This document shows positions 9,919-19,336 of a stretch of 64,000 bases of DNA, piece by piece. Numbering within the stretch: the first letter of the stretch is position 1; each line of letters begins with the position of its first letter. The translations under genes were made by a program, and so were the position numbers. The notes under the pieces are model-generated. The model did not search any database. It was given only the letters and a program-made list of their open reading frames with translations, and was not told where the DNA came from. The DNA comes from Bryobacterales bacterium (GTDB lineage Bacteria; Acidobacteriota; Terriglobia; Bryobacterales; Bryobacteraceae), in contig JADZBH010000058.1 of assembly GCA_020852175.1 (NCBI GenBank), forward strand, positions 1 through 64,000, read 5' to 3'.

Positions 9919-10767
9919 ATGTCGTGGTTTAGCAAGAAGCAATCGCCCGTTTCCATGCCGGAAGGCGAGCGGACGGTCAAGACCGAAGGGCTCTGGCAGA
10001 AGTGCGACGGGTGCAGCCAGATCATCTGGCGCAAGACTCTGGAAGAGAATCTGAGCGTCTGCGACAAGTGTGGCTATCACTTCAGGATGAACGCGCGGGA
10101 GCGCATCCGCCTGCTGATCGACGAAGGCGCCTTCGAGGAGTTGGACGCGGCGTTCGAAACCACCGACCCGCTCGATTTTGTCGATTCACGTTCTTACCGC
10201 GACCGTCTGAAGGCCATGCAGCGGTCCACCGGCATGAAGGATGCGGTGGTGTGCGGGCGCGGCTTGCTGGCGGGCCGCTCCGTGGAAATCTGCTCCATGG
10301 AGTTGAAGTTCATCGGCGGCAGCATGGGCACGGTGGTGGGCGAGAAGATCACGCGATCCATCGAACGCTGCATCGAAGCCAGGACGCCGCTGGTCATCGT
10401 GTCGGCATCGGGCGGCGCACGCATGCAGGAAGGCGCCGTCAGCTTGATGCAACTGGCCAAGATCTCGGCCGCGCTCATGCGGTTGGACGAGGAGCGCATT
10501 CCTTTCATCAGCGTGTTGACCGACCCCACCACCGGCGGCGTCACGGCGAGTTTCGCCATGCTGGGCGATTTGAATATCGCCGAGCCGGGGGCGCTGATCG
10601 GCTTCGCCGGGCCGCGCGTGATCGAACAGACCATCCGGCAAAAACTGCCCGATGGCTTCCAGCGCAGCGAGTTTCTCCTGAAGCACGGCTTTTTGGACGC
10701 CGTCGTTCCGCGTTCCGAGTTGAAAGGTTACATCGCCGGCGCCTTGAGCTTTTTCGTGGGCAATTGA
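9919..10767 (+). CDS. accD: Acetyl-CoA carboxylase carboxyltransferase subunit beta
   Basis: Beta half of the carboxyltransferase that moves CO2 from carboxybiotin to acetyl-CoA, the first step of fatty-acid synthesis. The 282 aa include an N-terminal four-Cys zinc ribbon (Cys 29, 32, 48 and 51) and the crotonase-fold core with SASGGARMQEG and DPTTGGVTASFAMLGD. Length and motifs are canonical. The alpha subunit accA is also in this window but 27 kb away and on the other strand. The gene is divergent from the methyltransferase gene across 93 bp of very GC-rich DNA. No clear Shine-Dalgarno precedes ATG 9919. Confidence 0.97.
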   Translation: MSWFSKKQSPVSMPEGERTVKTEGLWQKCDGCSQIIWRKTLEENLSVCDKCGYHFRMNARERIRLLIDEGAFEELDAAFETTDPLDFVDSRSYRDRLKAMQRSTGMKDAVVCGRGLLAGRSVEICSMELKFIGGSMGTVVGEKITRSIERCIEARTPLVIVSASGGARMQEGAVSLMQLAKISAALMRLDEERIPFISVLTDPTTGGVTASFAMLGDLNIAEPGALIGFAGPRVIEQTIRQKLPDGFQRSEFLLKHGFLDAVVPRSELKGYIAGALSFFVGN

Positions 10768-10790
10768 ACTCTTCTGGGAGGGTGTTTCCG

Positions 10791-12386
10791 ATGCGTCGCT
10801 TCCTCGTACTGGCCGGGGCATTGGTGTCCTTGCTTCCCGCCGCCGATTTCGACCTGCTCATTCTCCGCGCGCGGGTGGCCGACGGCACGGGCAATCCCTG
10901 GTACCGCGCCGACGTCGGCGTGAAGTCGGGCCGTATCGCCGCTATCGGAAACCTGAACGGCAGGACGGCGGACCGCAGGATTGAAGCCGCTGACCGCGTG
11001 CTGTCGCCGGGCTTCATCGACGTGCACACGCACATCGAAGGCGCCGTGGAGCAGGTGCCGCGCGGCGACAACTATCTGATGGACGGCGTCACCACGGTGG
11101 TGACGGGCAATTGCGGCGGAAGCCGCGTGAAGGTGGGCCAGTGGTTCGCCGAGCTGGAAAAAACAGAACTGGGCCTGAATGTCGCTACGCTGATCGGCCA
11201 TAATTCCGTGCGCCGCGAAGTGATGGGCACGGCCAACCGGCAGGCCACGCCGGAGGAATTACGCCAGATGGAGTCGCTGGTGGAGACGGCCATGCGCGAA
11301 GGCGCGGTGGGCTTCTCCACGGGCTTGATCTACATTCCCGGAACCTATTCGAACACGGCGGAGGTGGTGGCGCTGGGCAAGGCCGCGGGCCGCTCCGGCG
11401 GCGTGTATGCAAGCCACATGCGCGACGAGGGCGAGAAGGTCCTGGATGCCATCCGGGAGGCGGTCGAGGTGGCCCGGGCGGCGCGCGTGCCCGCGCAGTT
11501 ATCCCATTTCAAGATCGACACGCCGAGGCTGTGGGGCATGAGCGCTCAGTCGCTGGCGCTGGTGGAACAGTACCGGCGCGAAGGTGTGGACGTGGTGATT
11601 GACCAGTATCCCTACGATCACTCCTCGACCAATTTGGGAATCACGCTGCCCAGTTGGGCGCTGGCCGATGGAGAAGAGGCCGTCGGCGAACGCCTGTCCA
11701 GCGCCGGAACGCGGGCGCGCATCAAGACGGAGATGTTGGCGCGATTGAAAAACCTCGGACATGCCGACTACAGCTATGCCATCGTCGCGCGCTATCGTCC
11801 CGAGCAAAGCTATGAGGGCAAGAACATCAGCGAGGTGAATCTGCTGATGGGCCGGCCCAAGACGATCGAGAACGAGGCGGAAACCATTCTCGACCTGATG
11901 GCCAAGGGCGGCGCGCAAATGGTGTACCACTCGATGGGCGACGAGGACATGGAACGCATCATGAAATATCCGAACACGGCCATCGCCAGCGACGGCGGCG
12001 TGCGCGTCTTTGGCGAGGGCATGCCGCATCCGCGCAGCTACGGCACGAATGCGCGCGTGCTGGCCGAGTTCGTGCGCAAGCGGGGCCTTCTGACGTTGGA
12101 AGACGCCATCCGGCGCATGACCTCGCTGCCCGCCCGAACCTTCGACTTTCGCGACCGCGGCCAGATCCGCGAAGGCTTCGCCGCCGACCTGCTGCTGTTC
12201 GATCCGGCCAGAGTACGCGACAAGGCGACCTTTCAGCAGCCGCACCAGTACACGGAAGGCTTCGATTATGTTCTGGTGAACGGTGTGATGATGGTGGAGG
12301 ACGGCAAACTGACGGAGAATCGCGGCGGGCGGGTCGTGCGGCGCTGGAACGGCGCGCCGCCGCCGGCCGGTGCATCGGGACAATGA
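10791..12386 (+). CDS. Exported N-acyl-D-amino-acid deacylase (D-aminoacylase), amidohydrolase superfamily
   Basis: A 531-aa metal-dependent hydrolase expected to release D-amino acids from N-acyl-D-amino acids. Signal peptide MRRFLVLAGALVSLLPAA. Family landmarks are the DVHTHIEG metal-binding motif, TGNCGG with the bridging Cys, the ASHMRDEG and QLSHFK His motifs, and the late SDGG Asp, followed by the C-terminal FADLLLFDP beta-sandwich return. ATG 10791 is chosen for the Shine-Dalgarno GGGAGGG at 10776-10782 and the signal peptide. The same frame is open back to 10002, but that stretch shadows accD. It overlaps the next gene by 4 bp (ATGA). Confidence 0.92.
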   Translation: MRRFLVLAGALVSLLPAADFDLLILRARVADGTGNPWYRADVGVKSGRIAAIGNLNGRTADRRIEAADRVLSPGFIDVHTHIEGAVEQVPRGDNYLMDGVTTVVTGNCGGSRVKVGQWFAELEKTELGLNVATLIGHNSVRREVMGTANRQATPEELRQMESLVETAMREGAVGFSTGLIYIPGTYSNTAEVVALGKAAGRSGGVYASHMRDEGEKVLDAIREAVEVARAARVPAQLSHFKIDTPRLWGMSAQSLALVEQYRREGVDVVIDQYPYDHSSTNLGITLPSWALADGEEAVGERLSSAGTRARIKTEMLARLKNLGHADYSYAIVARYRPEQSYEGKNISEVNLLMGRPKTIENEAETILDLMAKGGAQMVYHSMGDEDMERIMKYPNTAIASDGGVRVFGEGMPHPRSYGTNARVLAEFVRKRGLLTLEDAIRRMTSLPARTFDFRDRGQIREGFAADLLLFDPARVRDKATFQQPHQYTEGFDYVLVNGVMMVEDGKLTENRGGRVVRRWNGAPPPAGASGQ

Positions 12387-14329
12387 TTCAAGTGACCGCC
12401 GGGGCGAAGCATTTCGGCCCCAAAGCTCTGTTCGAGGAGTTGAACTGGCTCATCACTCCCCAGGACCGCGTCGGCATCGTGGGCGGCAACGGCACCGGCA
12501 AGTCAACGCTGCTGAAAATCCTGGGCGGCATCGAAAGCCTGGAAGCCGGCTCGATCACCAAACAGAAGGACGTGACCATCGGCTACCTGCCGCAGGAAGG
12601 TTTGAGCCTGCGCGGGCGCACTGTGTTCACCGAGTGCCTGGGCGTGTTCGCCGATCTGAAGGCGAAGGAGCGCGAGATGGAGGATCTCACGCACCGCATG
12701 AGCGAACTCGACCACGATTCGCCCGAGTACGCCGCCGTGGCCGACCGCTTCCATCACATTCAAAGCATCTTCCTGGCCAAGGATGGCTACTCGCTGGAGT
12801 CCAAGGTGGGCATCGTCCTGGACGGGCTTGGCTTTCCGCGCGACGACTGGAACCGCCTGACCGATGAGTTCTCCGGCGGCTGGCAGATGCGCATCGCGCT
12901 TGCCAAGCTGCTTCTGGAAGCGCCCAACCTGCTGCTGCTCGACGAACCGACGAACCATCTCGACATCGAGGCCAGGAACTGGCTGGAGAGCTACCTGGAG
13001 TCCTACCCGAACGCCTTCGTGTTGATCTCGCACGACCGCTATTTTCTTGACGTGACAGTGAAGAAGATCATCGAGGTGTGGAACAAGCGCGTCTGGTTCT
13101 ACCCGGGCAACTACGAGAAGTATCTGAAACAGAAAGAGGAGCGCCGGGCCCAGCACGAAGCCGCCTACAACAATCAGCAGGACAAGATCCGCCAGTTGCA
13201 GGTGTTCATCGACCGGTTCCGCTACCAGGCCACCAAGGCCAAGCAGGTGCAGAGCCGCGTCAAGGAAATCGAGCGGATGGACAAGATCGAAGCGCCTCCG
13301 CCCGAGGAAGCCACGATTCATTTCCGGTTCCCGCAGCCGAAGCAGAGCGGGCGCATCGTGGCCGAATTCCACGGCGTGCGCAAGGCGTATGGCAAGAAAC
13401 GCGTGCTGGAGAATGTGAATTTCACCATCGAACGCGGCGAGCGCATCGCGCTGGTGGGAAAAAACGGGGCGGGAAAGTCGACGCTGATCAAGCTCCTGGC
13501 GGCGGCCGAACCGTTGACGGCGGGAACGTATAAGTTGGGCCATAACGTTTCGGCGGCCTACTTCGCGCAGGATCAGTACAAGGAACTCGATCCCGACGCG
13601 CGCCTGCTGGACGACCTCACATCGGCCGGCGGCCGGGCCACCATCACCGAACTGCGCTCCTTGTTGGGCTGCTTTCTGTTTGGCGAGGACGACGTCAACA
13701 AGCGCATTGGCGTATTGAGCGGCGGCGAGCGCAACCGGTATGCCCTGGCGCGCGTGCTCCTGGAACCGGTCAATTTCCTGCTGCTCGACGAACCGACGAA
13801 CCACCTGGATCTGCGCGCCAAGGACGTGCTGCTCGGCGCGCTGCGGGAGTATAGCGGCACGGTGGTGTTCGTTTCTCACGACCGCTATTTCATGGACGGC
13901 CTGGCCACGCGTATCTACGAGGTGGCCGAGGGCGAGGTGCGCGTGTACCCGGGCAACTATGAGGATTACCTGTGGCGTATCAATGGCGGAGGCCTCACGC
14001 CGCCGGGCGTGCTGGAGGTCTATCGGAATGAGTCCGCCAGCGGCGGCGCCGCGTCCGCGGAGGTGGTAACGGCCAAACCGGCCGAACCGGCGAAGAAGGT
14101 GAACCCGATCCGGCTGGCGAAGATGCGCGAGGAGATTGGCGGGCTTGAGAAGGAACTGGCGCGGCTCGAATCCGAGATCGGCGACGGGGAGCGCAAGCTG
14201 GCCGTGTTCGTGAGCGCCGAGGAGATGCAGCGCGAGGCGAATGCGCTGCAGGCGCACCGGGAGCGGGCCGAACAACTCATGGAGCGATGGGAGGAACTCA
14301 CCACCGAGTTGGAAACCCTGGGCGGTTGA
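12383..14329 (+). CDS. ABC-F family ATPase (Uup/YheS-like)
   Basis: A soluble 648-aa protein with two ABC ATPase domains and no membrane domain; ABC-F proteins act on the ribosome. Domain 1 has Walker A GGNGTGKST (residues 34-42), the signature FSGGWQMR and Walker B LLLLDEPTNHLD. Domain 2 has Walker A GKNGAGKST (about 356-364), the signature LSGGERNR and a second LLLDEPTNHLD. A charged linker (KYLKQKEERRAQHEAAYNNQ) matches the P-site tRNA interaction motif region, and a coiled coil ends the protein (about 575-645). It starts inside the stop of the deacylase gene (ATGA), so it is probably co-translated. Whether it is housekeeping or antibiotic-protective cannot be told here. Confidence 0.92.
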   Translation: MIQVTAGAKHFGPKALFEELNWLITPQDRVGIVGGNGTGKSTLLKILGGIESLEAGSITKQKDVTIGYLPQEGLSLRGRTVFTECLGVFADLKAKEREMEDLTHRMSELDHDSPEYAAVADRFHHIQSIFLAKDGYSLESKVGIVLDGLGFPRDDWNRLTDEFSGGWQMRIALAKLLLEAPNLLLLDEPTNHLDIEARNWLESYLESYPNAFVLISHDRYFLDVTVKKIIEVWNKRVWFYPGNYEKYLKQKEERRAQHEAAYNNQQDKIRQLQVFIDRFRYQATKAKQVQSRVKEIERMDKIEAPPPEEATIHFRFPQPKQSGRIVAEFHGVRKAYGKKRVLENVNFTIERGERIALVGKNGAGKSTLIKLLAAAEPLTAGTYKLGHNVSAAYFAQDQYKELDPDARLLDDLTSAGGRATITELRSLLGCFLFGEDDVNKRIGVLSGGERNRYALARVLLEPVNFLLLDEPTNHLDLRAKDVLLGALREYSGTVVFVSHDRYFMDGLATRIYEVAEGEVRVYPGNYEDYLWRINGGGLTPPGVLEVYRNESASGGAASAEVVTAKPAEPAKKVNPIRLAKMREEIGGLEKELARLESEIGDGERKLAVFVSAEEMQREANALQAHRERAEQLMERWEELTTELETLGG

Positions 14330-14331
14330 CC

Positions 14332-15585
14332 ATGGATTTACAGGAACAGTTGGCCGAATTACGGCGGCGCATGGCGCTGGCCTCCGAGCGGGCAGAAGCA
14401 CAGGCCGCGCAGCAGGCCGGGCACGCGCGGGAGCTGAGAGCTGGAGCCGTGACGCAGCTCACCGGGCTGACGGGCGGACGCGAAGTGGCCACGGCCAAGG
14501 GCGCGCATCTCGAGGTGGAGCGCTGGTGGGCGCCGCTTTCCCGGCACGGGCGCATCGACATCGGCGCTCTGATCGAGTTGCCCGGCGATCTCTACCATGC
14601 GGTGAGCGAGGGCGGCGCACGGCCGGCGGAGCCCGGCGCGTGGGCGTTTCTCGACACGGAAACCACGGGCCTGGCCGGAGGTTCGGGCACGTGCGCGTTC
14701 CTGATCGGCGTGGGCCGCATCACGCCGCAAGGGTTCCGTCTGCGCCAGTTTTTCCTGCGCGATTTCGCCGAGGAGCCGAGCGTGTTGGAGGCGCTGAGCG
14801 AGGAACTTGCCGGCGCGCGCACGCTGGTAACCTATAACGGCCGGGCCTTCGATGTGCCTCTGTTGGAGACTCGTTACCGCATGAACCGCGCCAGGCCGCC
14901 GTTCGGTTCGCTGGATCACGTCGACCTGCTCCACGGCGCGCGGCGCGTGTGGCGTTTGCGGCTGGAAAGCTGCCGATTGCAGCAACTGGAGCGCGAGATC
15001 ATCGGTTTCGAGCGCGAAGGCGACATTCCGGGAGAGCAGATTCCCACCGCCTATTTCGATTTCCTGCGGGGCCAGGGCGCGCCCTGGCTGGCCCAGGTGT
15101 TTGAGCACAATGCGCTCGACATCGTGACGTTGGCCTGTCTGTCGGCCGTGCTGCCGCAACGCTTCCGCTCGCCCTCTCCCGGAGCCCTGGACCATCCGGA
15201 GGAACTGGTGGCGATGGGGCGCTGGTTGCGGAGCGGTTCCCGCGTTGAGGAGGCTCTGGCACTGTTCCGCGAGGCGGCCGCGCGCGGGTTGCGCGATGAA
15301 CTGATGCCGCGCACGCTCTGGGACGTGGCCTCGATCGAACGCAAACAGAAGCGTTGGGATGCCGCGGTGGCCGTATGGAGCGAACTGGCGTCATTCACGA
15401 ACGCCTTTCAAGCGGCGGCGTTGACGGAACTGGCCAAGCACTACGAGCACCGCGAAAAGAATGCCGCCATGGCGTTGGAATGGGCGGCGCAGGCTGATGC
15501 GCTGCGGCCGGACGAGGAGACGCGCAAACGGGTGGAGCGTCTGCGGCGGCGGGCGCGTGAGCCCAGAACAGGCCGTCTGCTGTAG
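14332..15585 (+). CDS. YprB-like RNase H-fold exonuclease domain protein with C-terminal TPR
   Basis: A 417-aa protein. The central domain shows a DEDD-type exonuclease pattern: WAFLDTETTGLAGG (about residues 101-114), TYNGRAFDVPLLETR (about 165-179) and the late EHNALDIVTLACL, matching the YprB/RNase H-like_2 family. The N-terminus is a coiled coil (LAELRRRMALASERAEAQA). The C-terminal roughly 110 residues are helical with TPR spacing. I chose ATG 14332, 2 bp after the ABC-F stop. Nuclease activity is inferred from motifs. The position as third gene behind the deacylase and ABC-F genes is probably operonic rather than functional. Confidence 0.85.
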   Translation: MDLQEQLAELRRRMALASERAEAQAAQQAGHARELRAGAVTQLTGLTGGREVATAKGAHLEVERWWAPLSRHGRIDIGALIELPGDLYHAVSEGGARPAEPGAWAFLDTETTGLAGGSGTCAFLIGVGRITPQGFRLRQFFLRDFAEEPSVLEALSEELAGARTLVTYNGRAFDVPLLETRYRMNRARPPFGSLDHVDLLHGARRVWRLRLESCRLQQLEREIIGFEREGDIPGEQIPTAYFDFLRGQGAPWLAQVFEHNALDIVTLACLSAVLPQRFRSPSPGALDHPEELVAMGRWLRSGSRVEEALALFREAAARGLRDELMPRTLWDVASIERKQKRWDAAVAVWSELASFTNAFQAAALTELAKHYEHREKNAAMALEWAAQADALRPDEETRKRVERLRRRAREPRTGRLL

Positions 15586-15600
15586 CCGCGCCTGCCGGAA

Positions 15601-16389
15601 TTACAGCTTGTTCAGCCCTTCGGTGAGTTCCACGCGCACGCCGAAAGGATCCGTGAGAAAGGCGATCCCAAGACCGATCGCCGGCACCTGGCGGTAGGGC
15701 ATGTCGAACTTCACGCCCTGGGCTTCCAGCTTCCTGCAAAAGGCTTCCAGGCCCTTCACCTCGAAGCCGATGTGATCCATGGCGCGCCCCTTCGTGGGAA
15801 GCGTGGCGGTCGGATTCGGTGAAAACGAGAGATTCGCCCCCGGAACATCCGCCGCTTCAAACCTGCCGCGCTTGCCCGGCACGGCGCCGAACAGCTTCAC
15901 ATACCAGGCGCGCGTGGCCTCCACGTCATTCGTGGCGAAGTGAATGTGGTGATGCTGGATGGGTACGGGCAGGTTGGTCTGCTCGGTGAACTCCACCTTC
16001 ACGCCGTCGGGAAACATCACGAACATCTGGCGCGTTTCCGGCATCTCGCGCGCCACCTTGCCGCCGGCGGCCGTCAGCCTGGCCCTGGACTCATCGAGAT
16101 TGCGCGTAAGGAAGCCGAGGTGGTTCACGGCGGAATCGTCGGTGCCGCCTCCGGGCGCGCCCTTGGTCAACACAACGATCACGCCCGGTAGTTTCAACGC
16201 ATCTAGGCGGCCCGAGCGCACCTCTTCGGCGCCCATCGCCTGGACGAACATCTGCTTGGATGCCGCGATGTCGGAAACGGTCAGGTGGAGGTGGCCCATG
16301 GATACGCCCGTGCTGTTGGGCGCGGGGAGCTGGGCCAGCAGGGGAAAGCTCATCACGGCGGCGGCGAGGATACGGGCGCGGGGCAACAT
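15601..16389 (-). CDS. Exported two-module VOC (glyoxalase/bleomycin-resistance fold) protein
   Basis: A 262-aa protein starting at ATG 16389 with an export signal (MLPRARILAAAVMSFPLLAQ). Two VOC modules follow. The first is at about residues 30-130 (MGHLHLTVSDIAASKQMF ... GVKVEFTE) and the second at about 135-258 (HHHIHFATNDVEATRAWY ... GVRVELTE). Each has the His and Glu positions that bind a divalent metal in this fold. The substrate is unknown. A GTG six codons upstream (16407) is possible but weakens the signal peptide. It lies 69 bp behind lepA on the same strand and converges with the RNase H-like gene across 15 bp. Confidence 0.85.
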   Translation of the reverse strand: MLPRARILAAAVMSFPLLAQLPAPNSTGVSMGHLHLTVSDIAASKQMFVQAMGAEEVRSGRLDALKLPGVIVVLTKGAPGGGTDDSAVNHLGFLTRNLDESRARLTAAGGKVAREMPETRQMFVMFPDGVKVEFTEQTNLPVPIQHHHIHFATNDVEATRAWYVKLFGAVPGKRGRFEAADVPGANLSFSPNPTATLPTKGRAMDHIGFEVKGLEAFCRKLEAQGVKFDMPYRQVPAIGLGIAFLTDPFGVRVELTEGLNKL

Positions 16390-16458
16390 GCCCAAGCAGG
16401 CTATCACAGCCGGCCCCGGCGCTCGCGGCCTGCCAGCCGGCGCGGCGGTTGGAGCGGT

Positions 16459-18276
16459 TTAGCCGTCCGAATCGGAGGTCTTGCCCACTTTCAATACCGC
16501 CAGGAAGGCTTCCTGCGGAATCTCCACCTTGCCCACGCGCTTCATGCGCCGCTTGCCTTCCTTCTGCTTTTCGAGCAGCTTCCGTTTGCGCGAGATGTCT
16601 CCGCCGTAGCATTTGGCGATCACATTCTTGCGGATGGCCGGAATGGTTTCGCGCGAGATGATCTTGCTGCCGATGGCCGCCTGCAAAGCCACTTCGAACA
16701 TCTGCCGAGGGATGAGCTTGCGCAGGCGGTCAATCAGTTCCTTGCCGCGGTCATGGGCGAACTCGCGATGCACAATCAGGCTCAGCGCGTCCACGGGCTC
16801 GCCCGCCACCAGCACGTCCAGCTTCACCATGGGCGAAATGCGATGGCCGCTCAGATGGTAGTCCAGCGACGCGTAGCCGCGCGAGGCCGACTTCAACCGG
16901 TCATAGAAGTCGAGCACGATCTCGTTCAGAGGCACCTCGTAGGTCAGCAGCACGCGCCCCGTGCCGATGTACTCGAACTTCTTCTGCGTGCCGCGTTTTT
17001 CCTCCAGCAGCTTGAGAATTTCGCCCAGATACTCCTCGCGTGTGATCACGGTGGCGTCGATGATCGGCTCCTCCACGTGCTCGATCTCGGCCGCCTCGGG
17101 CCACCGCGTCGGATTGTCCACCTCCACCACCTCGCCGCCGCGCAGCGTCACCAGATACCGCACGCCGGGCGCCGTCGTGATGAGATCGATCTGGAACTCG
17201 CGTTCCAGCCGCTCCTGCACGATCTCCAGGTGAAGCAATCCCAGGAAGCCGCAACGGAAGCCGAAGCCGAGAGCGGCTGAATTCTCGGGTTCGAAATTGA
17301 AGGCCGAATCGTTCAGGCGCAACTTCTCCAGCGCGTCGCGCAGCAGGCCATGTTCGCTCGACTCCACCGGATACAGGCCGGCGAATACCATCGGCTTGAT
17401 GGGCTGGAAACCGGGAAGCGGCTCCGCGGCCGGGTTCCTGTCGTCGGTGATGGTGTCGCCAATCTGTGCGTCCGAGATGGTCTTGATGTTGGCGAAAACA
17501 TAGCCCACCTCCCCCGCCGTGAGTTCCTCGCTGGGGACCGCCTTCGGCGTCTGGTAGCCCAGGCCCTCCACTTCATGGGAGCTGCCATTGGCCCACAGCC
17601 GGATCTTCTGGCCCAGACGCAAGCGGCCGTCCACCACGCGCACCAGCGTGATCACGCCGCGGTAAGGATCGAACCAGGAGTCGAAAATCAGCGCGCGCAA
17701 CGGCGCGTCCGGGTTGCCCTTGGGCGGCGGCGCCTTGTGGACCACCGCTTCCAGGATCTCCTCGACGCCGATGCCCTGTTTGGCGCTGGCCAGCACGGCC
17801 TCGGTGGCGTCCAGTCCGATCACCTGCTCGATCTGCTCGCGAATCTTGTCCGGTTCGGCCGAGGGCAGGTCGATTTTGTTGATGACCGGCAGGATTTCCA
17901 GGTTGTGATGCAACGCGAGATAGGTGTTGGCGAGCGTCTGCGCCTCCACGCCCTGCGTGGCGTCCACCACCAGCAACGCTGCTTCGCACGCTTGCAGGCT
18001 GCGGGAGACTTCATACGTGAAATCCACGTGGCCGGGCGTGTCGATCAGGTTCAACTGGTAGGTTTCGCCATCCTTGGCCTTATACATAAGCCGTACGGCG
18101 TGGGCCTTGATGGTGATGCCGCGCTCGCGCTCGAGGTCCATCGAATCGAGAACCTGCTCCATCATCTCGCGCTGCGAGAGGGCTCCGGTTACCTCCAGCA
18201 AGCGGTCGGCGAGAGTGCTTTTTCCGTGGTCGATGTGCGCAATGATGGAGAAGTTGCGGATATGCGATGGATCCAT
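16459..18276 (-). CDS. lepA: Elongation factor 4 (back-translocase, LepA)
   Basis: A 605-aa translational GTPase that remodels stalled or mistranslocated ribosomes. G1 AHIDHGKST (residues 13-21), switch region [15 protein letters not shown]3 DTPGH and G4 NKIDLP are all visible. LepA-specific C-terminal features are present: the [11 protein letters not shown] segment and the terminal [17 protein letters not shown] tail. Length is canonical (about 600). The ATG at 18276 follows an A/T-rich leader (TTTTTATTCTAGCTC) that may hold the promoter. It is divergent from ribH over 98 bp. Confidence 0.98.
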   Translation of the reverse strand: MDPSHIRNFSIIAHIDHGKSTLADRLLEVTGALSQREMMEQVLDSMDLERERGITIKAHAVRLMYKAKDGETYQLNLIDTPGHVDFTYEVSRSLQACEAALLVVDATQGVEAQTLANTYLALHHNLEILPVINKIDLPSAEPDKIREQIEQVIGLDATEAVLASAKQGIGVEEILEAVVHKAPPPKGNPDAPLRALIFDSWFDPYRGVITLVRVVDGRLRLGQKIRLWANGSSHEVEGLGYQTPKAVPSEELTAGEVGYVFANIKTISDAQIGDTITDDRNPAAEPLPGFQPIKPMVFAGLYPVESSEHGLLRDALEKLRLNDSAFNFEPENSAALGFGFRCGFLGLLHLEIVQERLEREFQIDLITTAPGVRYLVTLRGGEVVEVDNPTRWPEAAEIEHVEEPIIDATVITREEYLGEILKLLEEKRGTQKKFEYIGTGRVLLTYEVPLNEIVLDFYDRLKSASRGYASLDYHLSGHRISPMVKLDVLVAGEPVDALSLIVHREFAHDRGKELIDRLRKLIPRQMFEVALQAAIGSKIISRETIPAIRKNVIAKCYGGDISRKRKLLEKQKEGKRRMKRVGKVEIPQEAFLAVLKVGKTSDSDG

Positions 18277-18374
18277 GAGCTAGAATAAAAAGCGATAGAA
18301 ACGGGGGATCCTCCAATTATCCCATAGGCGGTTGGACTCACCCCGGCTGCCGGGCCACACGCCGGCACTCTACT

Positions 18375-18854
18375 ATGTCCCATCACACGATCGAAGGTCA
18401 ATTGAACGCGTCAGGGTTGAAGTTCGCCCTGCTCGTCAGCCGCTTCAACAGCTTCATAACCGAACGGCTCCTGGCGGGAGCGCTGGACGGCCTGGCGCGC
18501 TCCGGCGCCGCCGATGCGGACATTGAAATCGTCCGCGTGCCCGGCTCGTGGGAGATGCCGGTCGTGGCGGCGGAACTGGTGCGCCAGAAGCGCCATGACG
18601 CGATCATCTGTCTCGGTTGCGTGATTCGCGGCGAGACTCCTCATTTCGATTATGTCGCCGGCGAGGCCGCCAAGGGGCTGGGGCAGATCGGACTGCATCA
18701 CGGCGTTCCGGTGGCTTTTGGCGTCCTGACGACGAACACGTTGGAACAGGCGGTGGACCGCGCCGGCGCCAAAAGCGGCAACAAAGGCTTCGACGCGGCG
18801 ATGACGGCCATTGAGATGGCCAATCTCATGCGCCAGCTTCGTTCGCGCGGTTGA
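18375..18854 (+). CDS. ribH: 6,7-dimethyl-8-ribityllumazine synthase
   Basis: Penultimate enzyme of riboflavin synthesis; condenses the ribityl-aminopyrimidine with dihydroxybutanone phosphate and forms icosahedral or pentameric shells. The 159 aa show SRFNSFITE near the N-terminus, the signature [21 protein letters not shown] and [16 protein letters not shown] with the C-terminal [17 protein letters not shown]. The leader is 98 bp long and I see no FMN riboswitch in it. It is paired with nusB (2 bp apart), a very common bacterial arrangement. Confidence 0.97.
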   Translation: MSHHTIEGQLNASGLKFALLVSRFNSFITERLLAGALDGLARSGAADADIEIVRVPGSWEMPVVAAELVRQKRHDAIICLGCVIRGETPHFDYVAGEAAKGLGQIGLHHGVPVAFGVLTTNTLEQAVDRAGAKSGNKGFDAAMTAIEMANLMRQLRSRG

Positions 18855-18856
18855 TC

Positions 18857-19336
18857 ATGCCTTCCCGGCAGAAATCGCGTCAGCGGGCGGTGCAGATCCT
18901 GTATCTTCTCGACATGCGGCCCTCGGACGAGGTGAACGTGGAGGAGGCCATCCGCACCTATTTCCGTTCGCTCGGCGCCGATGAGGACGAACCGCCGTTG
19001 GAAGAGGATCTCTTCGCCGAACAGCTTGTGCGCGGCGCCGTGGAGCATCGCACCGAGGTGGACCGCATCATCAGCGCGCATTCGCAGCACTGGCGCATGG
19101 AACGCATGGCCGTGGTGGACCGGAACATCCTGCGGCTGGCTACGTACGAAATGCTGAAACTGGCGACGCCCGCGCCCGTGGTGATCGATCAGGCGCTCGA
19201 ACTGGCGGGCCGGTTTTCCTCGCCCGAATCGCTAAGCTTTCTGAATGGCGTGCTCGACGCCATCCACCACGAACTGGTCAACGCGCCTTCGGGCCGCGAA
19301 CAGCCCGTTCCGGAACCCCCGCCAGCAGAATCCTGA
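18857..19336 (+). CDS. nusB: Transcription antitermination factor NusB
   Basis: An all-helical protein of 159 aa that works with NusE (S10) on boxA RNA, mainly in rRNA antitermination. Visible family features are SRQKSRQRAVQILYLLD, the FAEQLVRGAVEHRTEVD helix, RMAVVDRNILRLATYEML and SPESLSFLNGVLDAI. I prefer ATG 18857 to the TTG at 18851. The Pro/Glu-rich C-terminal tail (PSGREQPVPEPPPAES) runs past the family core, and its last 59 bp overlap the opposing glycerate kinase gene. Confidence 0.95.
   Translation: MPSRQKSRQRAVQILYLLDMRPSDEVNVEEAIRTYFRSLGADEDEPPLEEDLFAEQLVRGAVEHRTEVDRIISAHSQHWRMERMAVVDRNILRLATYEMLKLATPAPVVIDQALELAGRFSSPESLSFLNGVLDAIHHELVNAPSGREQPVPEPPPAES

Noticed and set aside
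10002..10790. N-terminal extension of the D-aminoacylase frame across accD
   Set aside because: Out-of-frame reading of accD; the true start has a strong Shine-Dalgarno and a signal peptide at 10791.
12503..14401. 632-codon minus-strand frame antisense to the ABC-F gene
   Set aside because: Shadow of a canonical ABC-F gene; no domain seen.
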